Source of the DNA: Prescottella agglutinans | GTDB lineage: Bacteria; Actinomycetota; Actinomycetes; Mycobacteriales; Mycobacteriaceae | Length of the DNA stretch: 64,000 nucleotides | Direction of reading: 5' to 3' | Assembly (NCBI RefSeq): GCF_004011865.1 | Contig: NZ_RKLP01000001.1 | Span: 310,001 to 374,000, forward strand | Part shown: one piece after another, positions 40,328 through 49,588 of the stretch | Position numbering within the stretch: the stretch's first letter is position 1 | Layout: every line of letters starts with the position of its first letter | Notes under the pieces: model-generated | Seen by the model: the letters and a program-made list of their open reading frames with translations, nothing else | Told to the model about the DNA's origin: nothing | The model's database searches: none | Translations under genes and position numbers: made by a program

Positions 40328-41008
40328 CTAAACCTGGAAGCGATATCCCATGCCGGTCTCGGTCAGCAGGTGCCGCGGCTTCGACGGATCTACCTCCAGC
40401 TTGCGGCGCAGCTGCGCGAGGTAGACCCGCAGGTAGTGGGTCTCGGTGGCGTACGCCGGGCCCCACACCTCGCGCAGGAGTTCCTTCTGCCCGACGAGCT
40501 TGCCCTTGTTGCGCACCAGCATCTCGAGCATCCCCCACTCGGTGGGTGTCAAGTGCACTTCGGCCCCGTCTCGGGTGACCTTCTTCGCGGCCAGATCGAC
40601 CGTGAACGAGTCGGTGGCCACCACCGGCTCGCTGGTCTCCGCCGCGGCCGCCCCGCGCCGTACCGCGGCCCGCAACCGCGCGAGGAACTCGTCCATCCCG
40701 AACGGCTTGGTGACGTAGTCGTCCGCGCCCGCGTCGAGCGCCTCGACCTTGTCCGACGAGTCCGTGCGCGCCGACAGCACGATCACCGGGGCCGTGCACC
40801 AGCCCCGCAGCCCGGCGAGCACCTCGATGCCGTCCATGTCGGGCAGGCCGAGGTCGAGCACCACCACCTCGGGGTGCTTCTCCGCCGCCGCCCGCAGCGC
40901 CGCCGCACCGGTCGACGCCGTCGTCACCTCGTAGCCGCGGACGCTCAGGTTGATCCGCAGCGCCCGCAGGATCTGCGGCTCGTCGTCGACCACCAACACC
41001 CGGGTCAT
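40328..41008 (-). CDS. kdpE: Two-component response regulator KdpE
   Basis: 226 residues: receiver domain with acidic pair DD (8-9) and phosphorylation site Asp52 in VVVLDLGLPDMDG, Lys in YVTKPFGMDEFLARL, then an OmpR-type winged helix (VHLTPTEWGMLEMLVRNKG; HYLRVYLAQLRRKLE). It overlaps kdpD by four bases. It should activate the kdp promoter when KdpD is a kinase, under low potassium or osmotic stress. Last gene of the kdp cluster. Confidence 0.96.
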   Translation of the reverse strand: MTRVLVVDDEPQILRALRINLSVRGYEVTTASTGAAALRAAAEKHPEVVVLDLGLPDMDGIEVLAGLRGWCTAPVIVLSARTDSSDKVEALDAGADDYVTKPFGMDEFLARLRAAVRRGAAAAETSEPVVATDSFTVDLAAKKVTRDGAEVHLTPTEWGMLEMLVRNKGKLVGQKELLREVWGPAYATETHYLRVYLAQLRRKLEVDPSKPRHLLTETGMGYRFQV

Positions 41009-43593
41009 CGGGCTCCCTCCGTATCGTCGGCCGGTCCCGCCGGCGTGTCTCCGGCTCTGCTGCCGACCGGGCTGGCGGCCAACTCGACGACCATCGTCAA
41101 ACCGCCCCCCGGTGTGTCCGTCGCGCTGACGGTTCCGCCCATCGCTTCCACGAAGCCCTTGACCACCGACAGCCCCAGCCCCACGCCGATGGTGTTGTCC
41201 CGGTCGCCGAGTCGCTGGAAGGCGTCGAACACCTGGTCGTGTGTGCCGCGGGCCAGGCCGGGGCCGGTGTCGGCGACGGTGATCGTCATCCGGTCCCCCA
41301 CCCGCGCGGCGCCGATCCGGACGGGCTCGTCCGGCGCGTAGCGCAGCGCGTTGTCCACCAGGTTCGCCAGCACCCGCTCGAGCAGTCCGGCGTCGGCCAT
41401 CACCGCGGCGTCGCCCACCTCGACCTTCACCTGGTCCCGCACCCGCCGCGCCGAGCCGGGCCCGCCGAATCCGGCGCCGACGAGGGCCCGGTGCACCACT
41501 TCCTCCAGGTACACCTGCCGCAGGGTCGGCTTGACCACGCCCGCCGCGAGCCGCGACGAGTCGAGGAGGTTGCCGACCAGCGCCGTCAGCTGGTCCGCCG
41601 ACTCCTCGACGGTGGCGAGCAGTTCGGCGGTGTCCTCGGGCGAGAACTCGATGTCGTCGCTGCGCAGGCTCGACACCGCGGCCTTCACCGCGGCGAGCGG
41701 CGTGCGCAGGTCGTGGCTGACGGCGGAGAGCAGCGACCGCCGCAGCCGATCGGCCTCCGCGAGGGCGTTCGCCCTGCTGGCCTCCTCCGCCAGCTGCCGC
41801 TGCCGGATCAGCCCGACAGCCTGGTTCGCGACCGCGTTGAGCACTTTGCGGTCCCGGGCACCGAGCTCACTGCCCGCGAGCAGCAGCGTGTACTCACCGT
41901 CGCCCACCTCGCACACCGTCCCGGCCTCGTCGACGGTGCGCGGCGGCGACGCGCCGGCGGCACTGATCACACCCTCGCCGCGACGAATGACGCTGACGCC
42001 CGTCTGCGCGTACGTCTCCCGCACCTTCTCGAGCAGCGCCGGCAGGTCCGCGCCGCGCAGCACGGACCCTGCGAACAGGGCCAGCAGCTCCGCCTCCTGC
42101 GACGCCCGCCGGGCCTCGCGCGCGCGTTTGGCGGCAGCGTCGACGAGCACGGCGACCGCCACCGCGACCACCAGCAGCACCACCGTGGTGATGAAGTTGT
42201 CGGGCTGCGCGATCGTGAAGCTGTACAGCGGCGCCGTGAAGAAGTAGTTGAGCAACAGACCGGAGATCAGCGCCGACAGGATCGCCGGTCCGACGCCGCC
42301 GAGCAGCGCCACCGCGAGCACGACGACGAAGAACAGCGCATTCTGGCCGCCGACACCCGCGAAGCGATCGACGACGCCCATCAGGACCGCCGCCAGCGAC
42401 GGCACCACCACCGCGGCGAGCCACGACACCAACCGGCGCTCGCCGCGCCCCAGGATCGAGATGCGGTGCCGGGTCGCGGCCTCGTCGTGGGTGACCATGT
42501 GGACGTCGATCTTCCCGGACTGCTGGACGATCGACGCCCCGATGCCCTCGTCGAGGATCCGCGCCCACCGCGACCGCCGGGACGTGCCGATCACCAACTG
42601 GGTGGCGTTGACCTCGCGGGCGAACTCGAGCAGCGTGGTGGGGACGTCGTCGCCGACGACGCTGTGCAGGCTCGCGCCGATGCTGGCCGCGAGCTTGCGC
42701 ACCTTGCCCATGTCCCCGGCCGACACGCCCTCGAGCCCGTCGCCGCGCACGACGTGCACCACCATGAGCTCGGCGCTGGCCCTGCTCGCGATGCGGCTGG
42801 CCCGCCGGACGAGCGTCTCGGACTCGGGGCCGCCGGTGACGGCCACGACGACCCGCTCCCGGGCCTCCCACGTATCGGTGATCTTGTTCTCGGCGCGGTA
42901 CTTCGCGAGCGCGGCGTCCACCTGGTCGGCCACCCACAGCAGCGCGAGTTCGCGCAGCGCCGTGAGGTTTCCGCGCCGGAAGTAGTTACCGAGCGCCGCG
43001 TCGACCTTGTCCGCCGAGTACACGTTGCCGTGGGAGAGCCTGCGCCGCAACGCTTCCGGCGTGATGTCCACGAGCTCGACCTGGGTGGCGGCGCGCACCA
43101 CCTCGTCCGGCACCGTCTCCTGCTGCGCGACGCCGGTGATCTGCTGCACCACGTCGTTGAGGCTCTCGAGGTGCTGGACGTTGAGCGTCGACAGGACATC
43201 GATGCCGGCGTCGAGCAGCTCGTAGACGTCCTGCCAGCGCTTCTCGTTACGGCTGCCCGGGGTGTTCGTGTGCGCGAGTTCGTCGACGAGCACGACGGCC
43301 GGGCGCCGGGCCAGCACCGCCGCGACGTCGAGCTCCGGCATCGAGGTCCCCCGGTACTCGATGTACTTGGGCGGGACGACCTCGAGCCCCTCGAGCTGCC
43401 GCGCGGTGCGGTCGCGGCCGTGGGTCTCCACCACGGCCGCGACCACGTCACCACCACGTTCACGTCGGCGGTGCGCCTCGCCGAGCATCGCGTAGGTCTT
43501 GCCGACACCGGGCGCTGCGCCGAGGTAGATCCGCAGTTCACCGCGGCGGGGTGCTCGCTGAGTCTCCGGAATCGTCACACCGCCATCATTCAC
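41005..43593 (-). CDS. kdpD: Sensor histidine kinase KdpD
   Basis: 862 residues from a GTG at 43593, eight bases inside kdpC; GTG 43578 (857 residues) is an alternative. Order: KdpD domain with an ATP-binding GAAPGVGKTYAML and VDELAHTNTPGS (to about 210), a universal stress protein domain (240-360; VIGTSRRSRWARIL), four membrane helices (about 390-480), a GAF-like region, and the kinase core with SAVSHDLRTPLAAVKA (His near 628), NLVDNALRYAP and DTGPGLARG, GVGLGLSVVKGF. It senses potassium and turgor, and in many bacteria cyclic-di-AMP binds the stress-protein domain. Confidence 0.96.
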   Translation of the reverse strand: MNDGGVTIPETQRAPRRGELRIYLGAAPGVGKTYAMLGEAHRRRERGGDVVAAVVETHGRDRTARQLEGLEVVPPKYIEYRGTSMPELDVAAVLARRPAVVLVDELAHTNTPGSRNEKRWQDVYELLDAGIDVLSTLNVQHLESLNDVVQQITGVAQQETVPDEVVRAATQVELVDITPEALRRRLSHGNVYSADKVDAALGNYFRRGNLTALRELALLWVADQVDAALAKYRAENKITDTWEARERVVVAVTGGPESETLVRRASRIASRASAELMVVHVVRGDGLEGVSAGDMGKVRKLAASIGASLHSVVGDDVPTTLLEFAREVNATQLVIGTSRRSRWARILDEGIGASIVQQSGKIDVHMVTHDEAATRHRISILGRGERRLVSWLAAVVVPSLAAVLMGVVDRFAGVGGQNALFFVVVLAVALLGGVGPAILSALISGLLLNYFFTAPLYSFTIAQPDNFITTVVLLVVAVAVAVLVDAAAKRAREARRASQEAELLALFAGSVLRGADLPALLEKVRETYAQTGVSVIRRGEGVISAAGASPPRTVDEAGTVCEVGDGEYTLLLAGSELGARDRKVLNAVANQAVGLIRQRQLAEEASRANALAEADRLRRSLLSAVSHDLRTPLAAVKAAVSSLRSDDIEFSPEDTAELLATVEESADQLTALVGNLLDSSRLAAGVVKPTLRQVYLEEVVHRALVGAGFGGPGSARRVRDQVKVEVGDAAVMADAGLLERVLANLVDNALRYAPDEPVRIGAARVGDRMTITVADTGPGLARGTHDQVFDAFQRLGDRDNTIGVGLGLSVVKGFVEAMGGTVSATDTPGGGLTMVVELAASPVGSRAGDTPAGPADDTEGAR

Positions 43594-44236
43594 CCGACGG
43601 CGCCGCACCGCACCCAGGTGCGGTCAGCCCCAGCGCGAGATTGAGTTCGAGCACGTTCACCCGTTCGGCCCCGAGGAATCCAAGCTGACGGCCCTCCGTG
43701 TGCTCGGCGACCAGGTCCCGCACACGGTCCTCGCTCACTCCGTTGGCGGCCGCGACCCGGCGCACCTGCAGTCCCGCGTACTCGGGCGAGATGTGCGGAT
43801 CCACACCGGAGCCGGAGCCCGTGACGGCGTCGACCGGCACGTCCTGCGGAGCGACACCCTCCCGCTCGGCGATCTCGGCCCGCCGGGCCTCGACGAAGCC
43901 GGCGAGCACCTCGCTGCTGGGCCCCTGGTTGGAGGGCAGTGCCGCTGCCGGGTCGCCCGTGGCGAACGGGTCGCCGTCCGCGACCGAGCCGACGACTCGG
44001 TTGTGGAAGAAGGGATCCGGCGTGCCCGCCGGCGCCTGCGGGTCGACTCCGAGCCAGCGACTGCCGACCACGCAGCCCGCGGCGTCGGTCACCGGCGAGC
44101 CCTCCGCCGACCCGGAGCTGATGCGCCCCACACCCCAGACGGCGGCCGGATACAGCACGCCGAGGATCGCGGTGAGCGCGAGGAGCACGAGCAGCCCGGC
44201 CCACACCTGCTTGAGAAATCCGATTCCGAATCTCAT
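43586..44236 (-). CDS. kdpC: Potassium-transporting ATPase KdpC subunit
   Basis: 216 residues. One N-terminal membrane helix (VWAGLLVLLALTAILGVLYP), then the family motif GSRWLGVDPQ...DPFFHNRV with SGSGVDPHISPEYA and VNVLELNLAL. It stabilises the KdpFABC complex and assists ATP binding. It starts seven bases after the kdpB stop. Confidence 0.97.
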   Translation of the reverse strand: MRFGIGFLKQVWAGLLVLLALTAILGVLYPAAVWGVGRISSGSAEGSPVTDAAGCVVGSRWLGVDPQAPAGTPDPFFHNRVVGSVADGDPFATGDPAAALPSNQGPSSEVLAGFVEARRAEIAEREGVAPQDVPVDAVTGSGSGVDPHISPEYAGLQVRRVAAANGVSEDRVRDLVAEHTEGRQLGFLGAERVNVLELNLALGLTAPGCGAAPSGE

Positions 44237-44243
44237 TGACTTT

Positions 44244-46370
44244 TCACCCGATTCCAGGAATGAGGCGGACGACGAGGTCGATCAGCCAGATGCCGATGAA
44301 GGGGGTGACGACACCGCCCACACCGTAGATCAACAGGTTCCGGCCGAGCAGCTTCGACGCCGCCGCGGGCCGATAGCGAACACCCCTGAGCGCCAAGGGG
44401 ATCAGTCCGATGATGACCAGTGCATTGAAGATGACCGCGGACAGGATCGCCGACTGCGGCGTCGCCAGGTGCATGATGTTCAGCACCGCGAGCTGCGGGT
44501 AGATCGCGCTGAACAGCGCAGGCAGGATCGCGAAGTACTTCGCCAGGTCGTTGGCGAGCGAGAACGTGGTGAGCGCGCCGCGCGTGATGAGCAACTGCTT
44601 GCCGATCTCGACGACCTCGATGAGCTTGGTGGGATCCGAGTCGAGGTCCACCATGTTGCCGGCCTCCTTGGCCGCCGACGTTCCGGTGTTCATCGCGACG
44701 CCGACGTCGGCCTGCGCCAGCGCGGGGGCGTCGTTGGTGCCGTCGCCGGTCATCGCGACCAGGCGCCCGCCCTCCTGCTCGGCGCGGATCCGCTCGAGCT
44801 TGTCCTCGGGCGTGGCCTCGGCCATGAAGTCGTCGACACCGGCCTCCTCCGCGATCGCCCGCGCGGTGAGCGGATTGTCGCCGGTCACCATGATCGTCCG
44901 GATACCCATGGCCCGCAGCTCCGCGAAGCGCTCCGCGATCCCGGGCTTGACGACGTCGGTCAGCGCGATCACGCCCAGCACCGTCGCGGCACCGCGTTCG
45001 GCCACCGCCACGACGAGCGGGGTGCCGCCCGCGAGCGCGACCTTCTCCACGGCATCCGACACCGCCGGATCGACCGCGGCACCGTACCCGGACACCCACG
45101 CCAGTACGGCGTCACCGGCGCCCTTGCGGATCTGCTGCGGGCCCGTCGCGGCCGCGATGTCGAGTCCGCTCATGCGCGTCTGCGCTGTGAAGGGCACGAA
45201 CTCGGCGGCCCGCTCGTGTTCGGTGGCGTCGGTGGACAGCCCGAACCGTTCGGCGCACAACTCGACGATGCTGCGCCCCTCGGGGGTTCCGTCGGCGAGG
45301 CTGGACAGCCGTGCCGCGGCGGCCAGTTCGTCCTCCGAGCGGCCCGGGGCCGGGTACAGCGCCGTCGCGCGGCGGTTGCCGAAGGTGATGGTGCCGGTCT
45401 TGTCCATCAGCAGCGTGTCGATGTCGCCGGCCGCCTCGACCGCGCGGCCCGACATCGCCAGCACGTTGCGCTGCACCAGCCGGTCCATGCCGGCGATGCC
45501 GATCGCGGACAGCAGCGCACCGATCGTGGTAGGGATCAGGCACACCAGCAGCGCGATGAGCTTGATCGGGTCCTGCTCCTGGCCGGCGTACTGCCCCATG
45601 GGGCCGATGGCCACGACCGCGAGCAGGAAGATGATCGTGAGCGACGCGAGCAGGATGTTCAGCGCGATCTCGTTGGGCGTCTTCTTGCGCGACGCCCCCT
45701 CGACGAGCGCGATCATCCGGTCGACGAACGACTGCCCGGGCGCGCACGTGATCTGCACGACGATCCGGTCCGACAGGACGGTGGTGCCGCCGGTGACGGC
45801 GCAGCGGTCGCCACCGGATTCGCGTACGACGGGGGCGGATTCGCCGGTGATCGCAGACTCGTCGACGGTCGCGATGCCCTCGACGACGTCGCCGTCACCG
45901 GGGATCACCTGCCCCGCCTCGACCACCACGGTGTCGCCGATCGTGAGCCGAGTCGCCGACACCTCCTCGATCGCGCCGGACGCCGTCAGGCGTCGGGCCA
46001 CGGTGTCCTGCTTCACTTTCCGCAGGCTCGCGGCCTGCGCCTTGCCGCGCCCCTCGGCGACCGACTCGGCGAGGTTCGCGAAGAGCACGGTGAACCAGAG
46101 CCACGCGGCGATGAGCCACGCGAACACGGTGGGCTGCGCGACGGCCATCACCGTCGTCACGATCGAGCCGACCAGCACGACGAACATCACCGGGTTGCGC
46201 GCCTGGTGGCGCGGGTCGAGCTTGCGTACCGCGCCCGGCAACGACGTGATCAGCTGTCGTGGGCTGAAGATTCCCGCCTTCACCGGCGAGTGTCCGTGCG
46301 CGGACTCCTCGACGGACAGATCCGGGAGGGTGTCGGTGGGGTTCACTGTGGTTTCCGTCCGCAGACTCAT
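44244..46370 (-). CDS. kdpB: Potassium-transporting ATPase ATP-binding subunit KdpB
   Basis: 708 residues, a P-type ATPase. Phosphorylation site Asp323 in [13 protein letters not shown], actuator motif TGESAP, nucleotide-binding region, and hinge [19 protein letters not shown]. It hydrolyses ATP to drive potassium uptake by KdpA. The ATG overlaps the kdpA stop (ATGA). Confidence 0.98.
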   Translation of the reverse strand: MSLRTETTVNPTDTLPDLSVEESAHGHSPVKAGIFSPRQLITSLPGAVRKLDPRHQARNPVMFVVLVGSIVTTVMAVAQPTVFAWLIAAWLWFTVLFANLAESVAEGRGKAQAASLRKVKQDTVARRLTASGAIEEVSATRLTIGDTVVVEAGQVIPGDGDVVEGIATVDESAITGESAPVVRESGGDRCAVTGGTTVLSDRIVVQITCAPGQSFVDRMIALVEGASRKKTPNEIALNILLASLTIIFLLAVVAIGPMGQYAGQEQDPIKLIALLVCLIPTTIGALLSAIGIAGMDRLVQRNVLAMSGRAVEAAGDIDTLLMDKTGTITFGNRRATALYPAPGRSEDELAAAARLSSLADGTPEGRSIVELCAERFGLSTDATEHERAAEFVPFTAQTRMSGLDIAAATGPQQIRKGAGDAVLAWVSGYGAAVDPAVSDAVEKVALAGGTPLVVAVAERGAATVLGVIALTDVVKPGIAERFAELRAMGIRTIMVTGDNPLTARAIAEEAGVDDFMAEATPEDKLERIRAEQEGGRLVAMTGDGTNDAPALAQADVGVAMNTGTSAAKEAGNMVDLDSDPTKLIEVVEIGKQLLITRGALTTFSLANDLAKYFAILPALFSAIYPQLAVLNIMHLATPQSAILSAVIFNALVIIGLIPLALRGVRYRPAAASKLLGRNLLIYGVGGVVTPFIGIWLIDLVVRLIPGIG

Positions 46371-48067
46371 TGCAGGGCCTCCGAGATGGGCCCGAGTGCG
46401 AGGGCCGGGAAGAAGGTGAGGGCCGCGACCAGCACCACGGTGCCGGTGAGCAGGCCGGTGAACATCGCGCCGGAGGTGGGCAGGGTGCCCGCACCGGCCG
46501 GCGTCCGGCGCTGCGACGACAGCGATCCGGCGAGGGCGAGCACGAACAGGATCGGCAGGAAGCGCCCCAGCAGCATGCAGACGCCGAGCGCCGACTGGAA
46601 CCAGTCACTGGTCACGGTGAGGCCGCCGAACGCGCTGCCGTTGTTGTTCGACGCCGAGGCGAACGCGTACAGCACCTCGGTGAAGCCGTGGATCGAGCCC
46701 GGGGTGCCGGGATCGCCGCTGTTGCCGAGGTATCCGACAGTGGACCCGAGGATCACCGTGATCCCGGTACCGATCAGCACCAGTGCGGGCATCACGAGCA
46801 CCGACAGCGCCGCGAGCGTGATCTCGCGCTGCCCCAGCTTCTTTCCGAGGTACTCCGGCGTGCGGCCGACGAGCAGGCCGCCGACGAACACCGCGATGAG
46901 CGCGAGTACCAGGATTCCGTACAGACCGGTTCCCACGCCTCCGGGCGCGATCTCGCCGAGCAGCATGTTGAGCAGCACCGCGCCGCCGCCGAGCGGGGAC
47001 ATGCTGTCGTGCGCCGAGTTGACGGCACCGGTGCTGGTGCCGGTGGTGGTGACGGCGAAGAGGGCCGAACCGGGGATCCCGAATCGAACTTCCTTGCCCT
47101 CCATCATCGATCCGGCGGCGGTGGCGGCGACGCCCCGCGCTCCGGATTCCGCCGCCAGCGTCACCGCGAGCAGGCCGAAGTACAGCGTCGACATCACGGC
47201 GAGCAGGGTCAGGCCCTGCCGGCGGTCGCCGACCATGGTGCCGAACGTGCGGGTAAGGGCGACGGGGATGAGCAGGATCGCGAGGATCTCGACGATGTTG
47301 GTGAGCGGCGTCGGGTTCTCGAACGGATGCGCAGAGTTCGCGGCGAGGATGCCGCCACCGTTGGTGCCGAGTTCCTTGATGGCCTCCTGCGAGGCGACCG
47401 GCGCGAGCGCATTGGTGACGGCGTTGCCGTCGAGTCCCGTCGAAGCGAAGCCAGTGCGGAACGACTGGACGACGCCCTGGCTCAGCAGGATCAGCGCGAT
47501 GACGAACGCAATGGGTAGCAGGATACGCAGGCAGCCACGGGTGAGATCGACCCAGAAGTTGCCGATCTCGCCGCCCCGCGAGACGCGGACGAACCCGCGG
47601 ATCAGCGCGGCGGCCACCGCCATGCCGACCGCGGCGGACACGAAGTTCTGGACCGCCAGTCCGGCGGCCTGCGTCACGTGGGTCATCGTTGTCTCGGGGA
47701 CGTACGACTGCCAATTCGTGTTGGCGACGAAGGACGCGGCGGTGTTGAACGCGACGGCGGGGCTCACACCCTCGAGGCCACCGCTGAGCGGCAGCACGCC
47801 CTGGACGCGTTGAAGGAAGTACAGGAACAGCACGCTGGCGGCCGAGAAGCCGAGCAGGCTTCCGGCGTATCCGTACCACGTCTGTTCGGCGCGGGGGTTG
47901 ACCCGGCACAGCCGGTAGAGGAGGGATTCGATGCGCAGATCTCCGGATCGGAGATCGGTGTCGGTGGTGTAGACCTTGGCCATGTAGTCACCGACGGGGA
48001 CGTACAGAATCGCTAGCACGGCAACGACCAGTGCTATCTGTAGTCCCGCTGCGAGAGCGGGATTCAT
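46367..48067 (-). CDS. kdpA: Potassium-transporting ATPase potassium-binding subunit KdpA
   Basis: 566 residues with about ten membrane helices. The four selectivity-filter-like repeats of the Trk/KdpA channel fold are seen, for example [11 protein letters not shown] (near 110), [19 protein letters not shown] (near 235), and [15 protein letters not shown] (near 345). It is the potassium-selective entry of the Kdp pump, high-affinity at micromolar potassium. It follows kdpF by 21 bases. Confidence 0.98.
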   Translation of the reverse strand: MNPALAAGLQIALVVAVLAILYVPVGDYMAKVYTTDTDLRSGDLRIESLLYRLCRVNPRAEQTWYGYAGSLLGFSAASVLFLYFLQRVQGVLPLSGGLEGVSPAVAFNTAASFVANTNWQSYVPETTMTHVTQAAGLAVQNFVSAAVGMAVAAALIRGFVRVSRGGEIGNFWVDLTRGCLRILLPIAFVIALILLSQGVVQSFRTGFASTGLDGNAVTNALAPVASQEAIKELGTNGGGILAANSAHPFENPTPLTNIVEILAILLIPVALTRTFGTMVGDRRQGLTLLAVMSTLYFGLLAVTLAAESGARGVAATAAGSMMEGKEVRFGIPGSALFAVTTTGTSTGAVNSAHDSMSPLGGGAVLLNMLLGEIAPGGVGTGLYGILVLALIAVFVGGLLVGRTPEYLGKKLGQREITLAALSVLVMPALVLIGTGITVILGSTVGYLGNSGDPGTPGSIHGFTEVLYAFASASNNNGSAFGGLTVTSDWFQSALGVCMLLGRFLPILFVLALAGSLSSQRRTPAGAGTLPTSGAMFTGLLTGTVVLVAALTFFPALALGPISEALQ

Positions 48068-48088
48068 GTGCGAGGGACCTCTCGAGGA

Positions 48089-48187
48089 CTAGAACCGCTC
48101 GGGGTTCAGGAGCGCGATGAGCAGGTAGATCACCAGGGCGGCGGCGATCACGACGACGGCGGCACTGACCGTCCCCGCAACGGTCAT
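48089..48187 (-). CDS. kdpF: Potassium-transporting ATPase small subunit KdpF
   Basis: 32 residues, too short for most gene callers. One membrane helix (AAVVVIAAALVIYLLIALLN) with the family end LLNPERF. It stabilises the KdpABC complex in the membrane. Its ATG overlaps the stop of the preceding 30-residue ORF by four bases (ATGA). Confidence 0.93.
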   Translation of the reverse strand: MTVAGTVSAAVVVIAAALVIYLLIALLNPERF

Positions 48188-48276
48188 CGGACGCTCCGCG
48201 CCTGCAGACCACGCAGCACCAGCGCGCAGACGGTGAACACTCCGATGATCAACCCGACGTAGGCCAAATCAGCCAT
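48184..48276 (-). CDS. 30-residue membrane protein upstream of kdpF
   Basis: 30 residues from an ATG with AGAGGA five bases upstream. One helix, AYVGLIIGVFTVCALVLRGL, with a short basic end (QARSVR). The stop overlaps kdpF by ATGA, so it is translated as first gene of the kdp operon. I recall comparable tiny ORFs before kdpF in other actinobacteria, but they have no assigned function. It may be an extra small subunit of the Kdp complex. Confidence 0.75.
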   Translation of the reverse strand: MADLAYVGLIIGVFTVCALVLRGLQARSVR

Positions 48277-48399
48277 GACGTTCCTCTTCGACTTCCTCGG
48301 TAGGGCGCACCGGACGACGGCGCGACGTGGAGGCGCCGCAACTCGGGCGCCTACTGGAGGGTGCACCCGATTCGAGCCCACGGACGTCGTCCTGACACT

Positions 48400-48418
48400 C
48401 TGCTGACACCGTCAGCAG
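48400..48418. promoter_or_regulatory. Palindrome in the kdp upstream region
   Basis: CTGCTGAC ACC GTCAGCAG, a perfect 8-base inverted repeat with a 3-base centre, about 125 bases before the first kdp ORF. It may be a KdpE or other operator; no classic KdpE box could be confirmed. The rest of 48277-48643 holds no gene. Confidence 0.5.
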
Positions 48419-48576
48419 CGCGCATTGATGCGATCTTTACGGCGAGGTGACCGCAGACACGTGGGCGATCATGAGCCACCACATGTCGACGACGTGGGCA
48501 ATCGAGTTGCACGGCGGTCGATATCGAGATCGGAGGCACCGACTCGCGAAAATCAGTTCCACGACGACGGCCGGTA

Positions 48577-48586
48577 TGAAATTTCA
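48577..48586. promoter_or_regulatory. Palindrome TGAAATTTCA before the rpiR gene
   Basis: A perfect 10-base palindrome 58 bases before the rpiR start. A second AT-rich palindrome follows at 48604, with about 30 bases between centres (three helical turns). GAAAT/ATTTC half-sites are common in RpiR-family operators, so autoregulation is plausible. Confidence 0.5.
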
Positions 48587-48603
48587 CATCTGGTTCATCT
48601 CGG

Positions 48604-48618
48604 GAACGAAATTCGTTC
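48604..48618. promoter_or_regulatory. Palindrome GAACGAAATTCGTTC before the rpiR gene
   Basis: A 7-base inverted repeat around one central base, 26 bases before the rpiR start. It probably overlaps the transcription start region and would suit a repressor site for the RpiR operon. Confidence 0.55.
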
Positions 48619-48643
48619 AACCCTCCCGGGTTTGCTGTCGCTC

Positions 48644-49531
48644 GTGACCAACACGATTCCCGTAGAGAAGGCGTCGACCTCATCGACGGGCGGAACAGGC
48701 ATCGTCGAGCGCATCCGTGCGGCATCGGTCTCATTCACGCCGGCAGAACGTCGTGTGGCCGAGGCGATTCTGAGTGAGCCCGCCGCAGTGATCCACCGTT
48801 CGGTGACCGAACTCGCGGCCGAGGCAGGCAGCTCGCCCGCCACAGTCGTGCGGCTGTGCACGACTCTGGGCCTTCGCGGCTACCAAGAACTCAAGATCAC
48901 CCTCGCGAGCGAATCGATCCCCGACGATCGCCGCGTACTCGGCGACATCACCCCCGACGACACCGCCGGCGACATCGCCCACAAGGTCATGGACAGCACT
49001 GCCCGAGCTGTCGACAACGCGTCGAAAGCGCTCGACGTTCATGCCGTGGAGGCCGTCGTCGACCACCTGCTCGGCGCCCGTCGCATCGTGTTCGGGGCCG
49101 TCGGTACCTCCGCCCCGCTCGCACTCGACACCGCGTACCGGTTCGTCTCGCTCGGCCTCGACGCTTCCTTCACCCCTGACGTGCACAGCCAGCATGTCAC
49201 CGCACGCATGCTCGGCCCCGACGACGTGTTCTTCGCGATCAGCCACACCGGATCCACCGTCGAAACCCTCGCGACGACCCGAGCCGCCAAGGCATCCGGG
49301 GCCGTCACCGTCGCCCTCACGAGCTTCTCCTCCTCACCGTTGACCGAAGAGGTGGCCGTGACCATCGTCGCGGGCAGTGTCGAGACCAGCTATCGCGTCG
49401 AAGCGATGTCCAGTCGCATCGTGCATCTCGCCGTACTCGACGCTCTGTACGTCAACCTCTCCCGTCGCGCCGAAACCAGCGCGACCGCCCTCGCTCTTGC
49501 CGAAGACGTGCTCGTCGAGCACCGCATCTGA
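48644..49531 (+). CDS. MurR/RpiR family transcriptional regulator
   Basis: 295 residues from a GTG; upstream in-frame sequence is low in coding character. The N-terminal helix-turn-helix is of the RpiR type (FTPAERRVAEAILSEPAAVI, SVTELAAEAGSSPATVVRLC, LGLRGYQELKI) and the C-terminal part is a SIS sugar-phosphate-binding domain (GARRIVFGAVGTSAPLALD; FFAISHTGSTVETLATTRAA). RpiR proteins usually bind phosphosugars and control their transport or breakdown. It heads the operon of six genes that follow, 57 bases from the next. Ligand unknown. Confidence 0.92.
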   Translation: MTNTIPVEKASTSSTGGTGIVERIRAASVSFTPAERRVAEAILSEPAAVIHRSVTELAAEAGSSPATVVRLCTTLGLRGYQELKITLASESIPDDRRVLGDITPDDTAGDIAHKVMDSTARAVDNASKALDVHAVEAVVDHLLGARRIVFGAVGTSAPLALDTAYRFVSLGLDASFTPDVHSQHVTARMLGPDDVFFAISHTGSTVETLATTRAAKASGAVTVALTSFSSSPLTEEVAVTIVAGSVETSYRVEAMSSRIVHLAVLDALYVNLSRRAETSATALALAEDVLVEHRI

Positions 49532-49588
49532 CCAGTTCCCGAACCGCACCCACAGTCTCGGCGTGTCAGCGCCACAAAGGAGTTCACA

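Noticed and set aside
48277-48643. Possible cyclic-di-AMP (ydaO) riboswitch before kdp
   Set aside because: The conserved purine-rich core of that riboswitch could not be found in this stretch.
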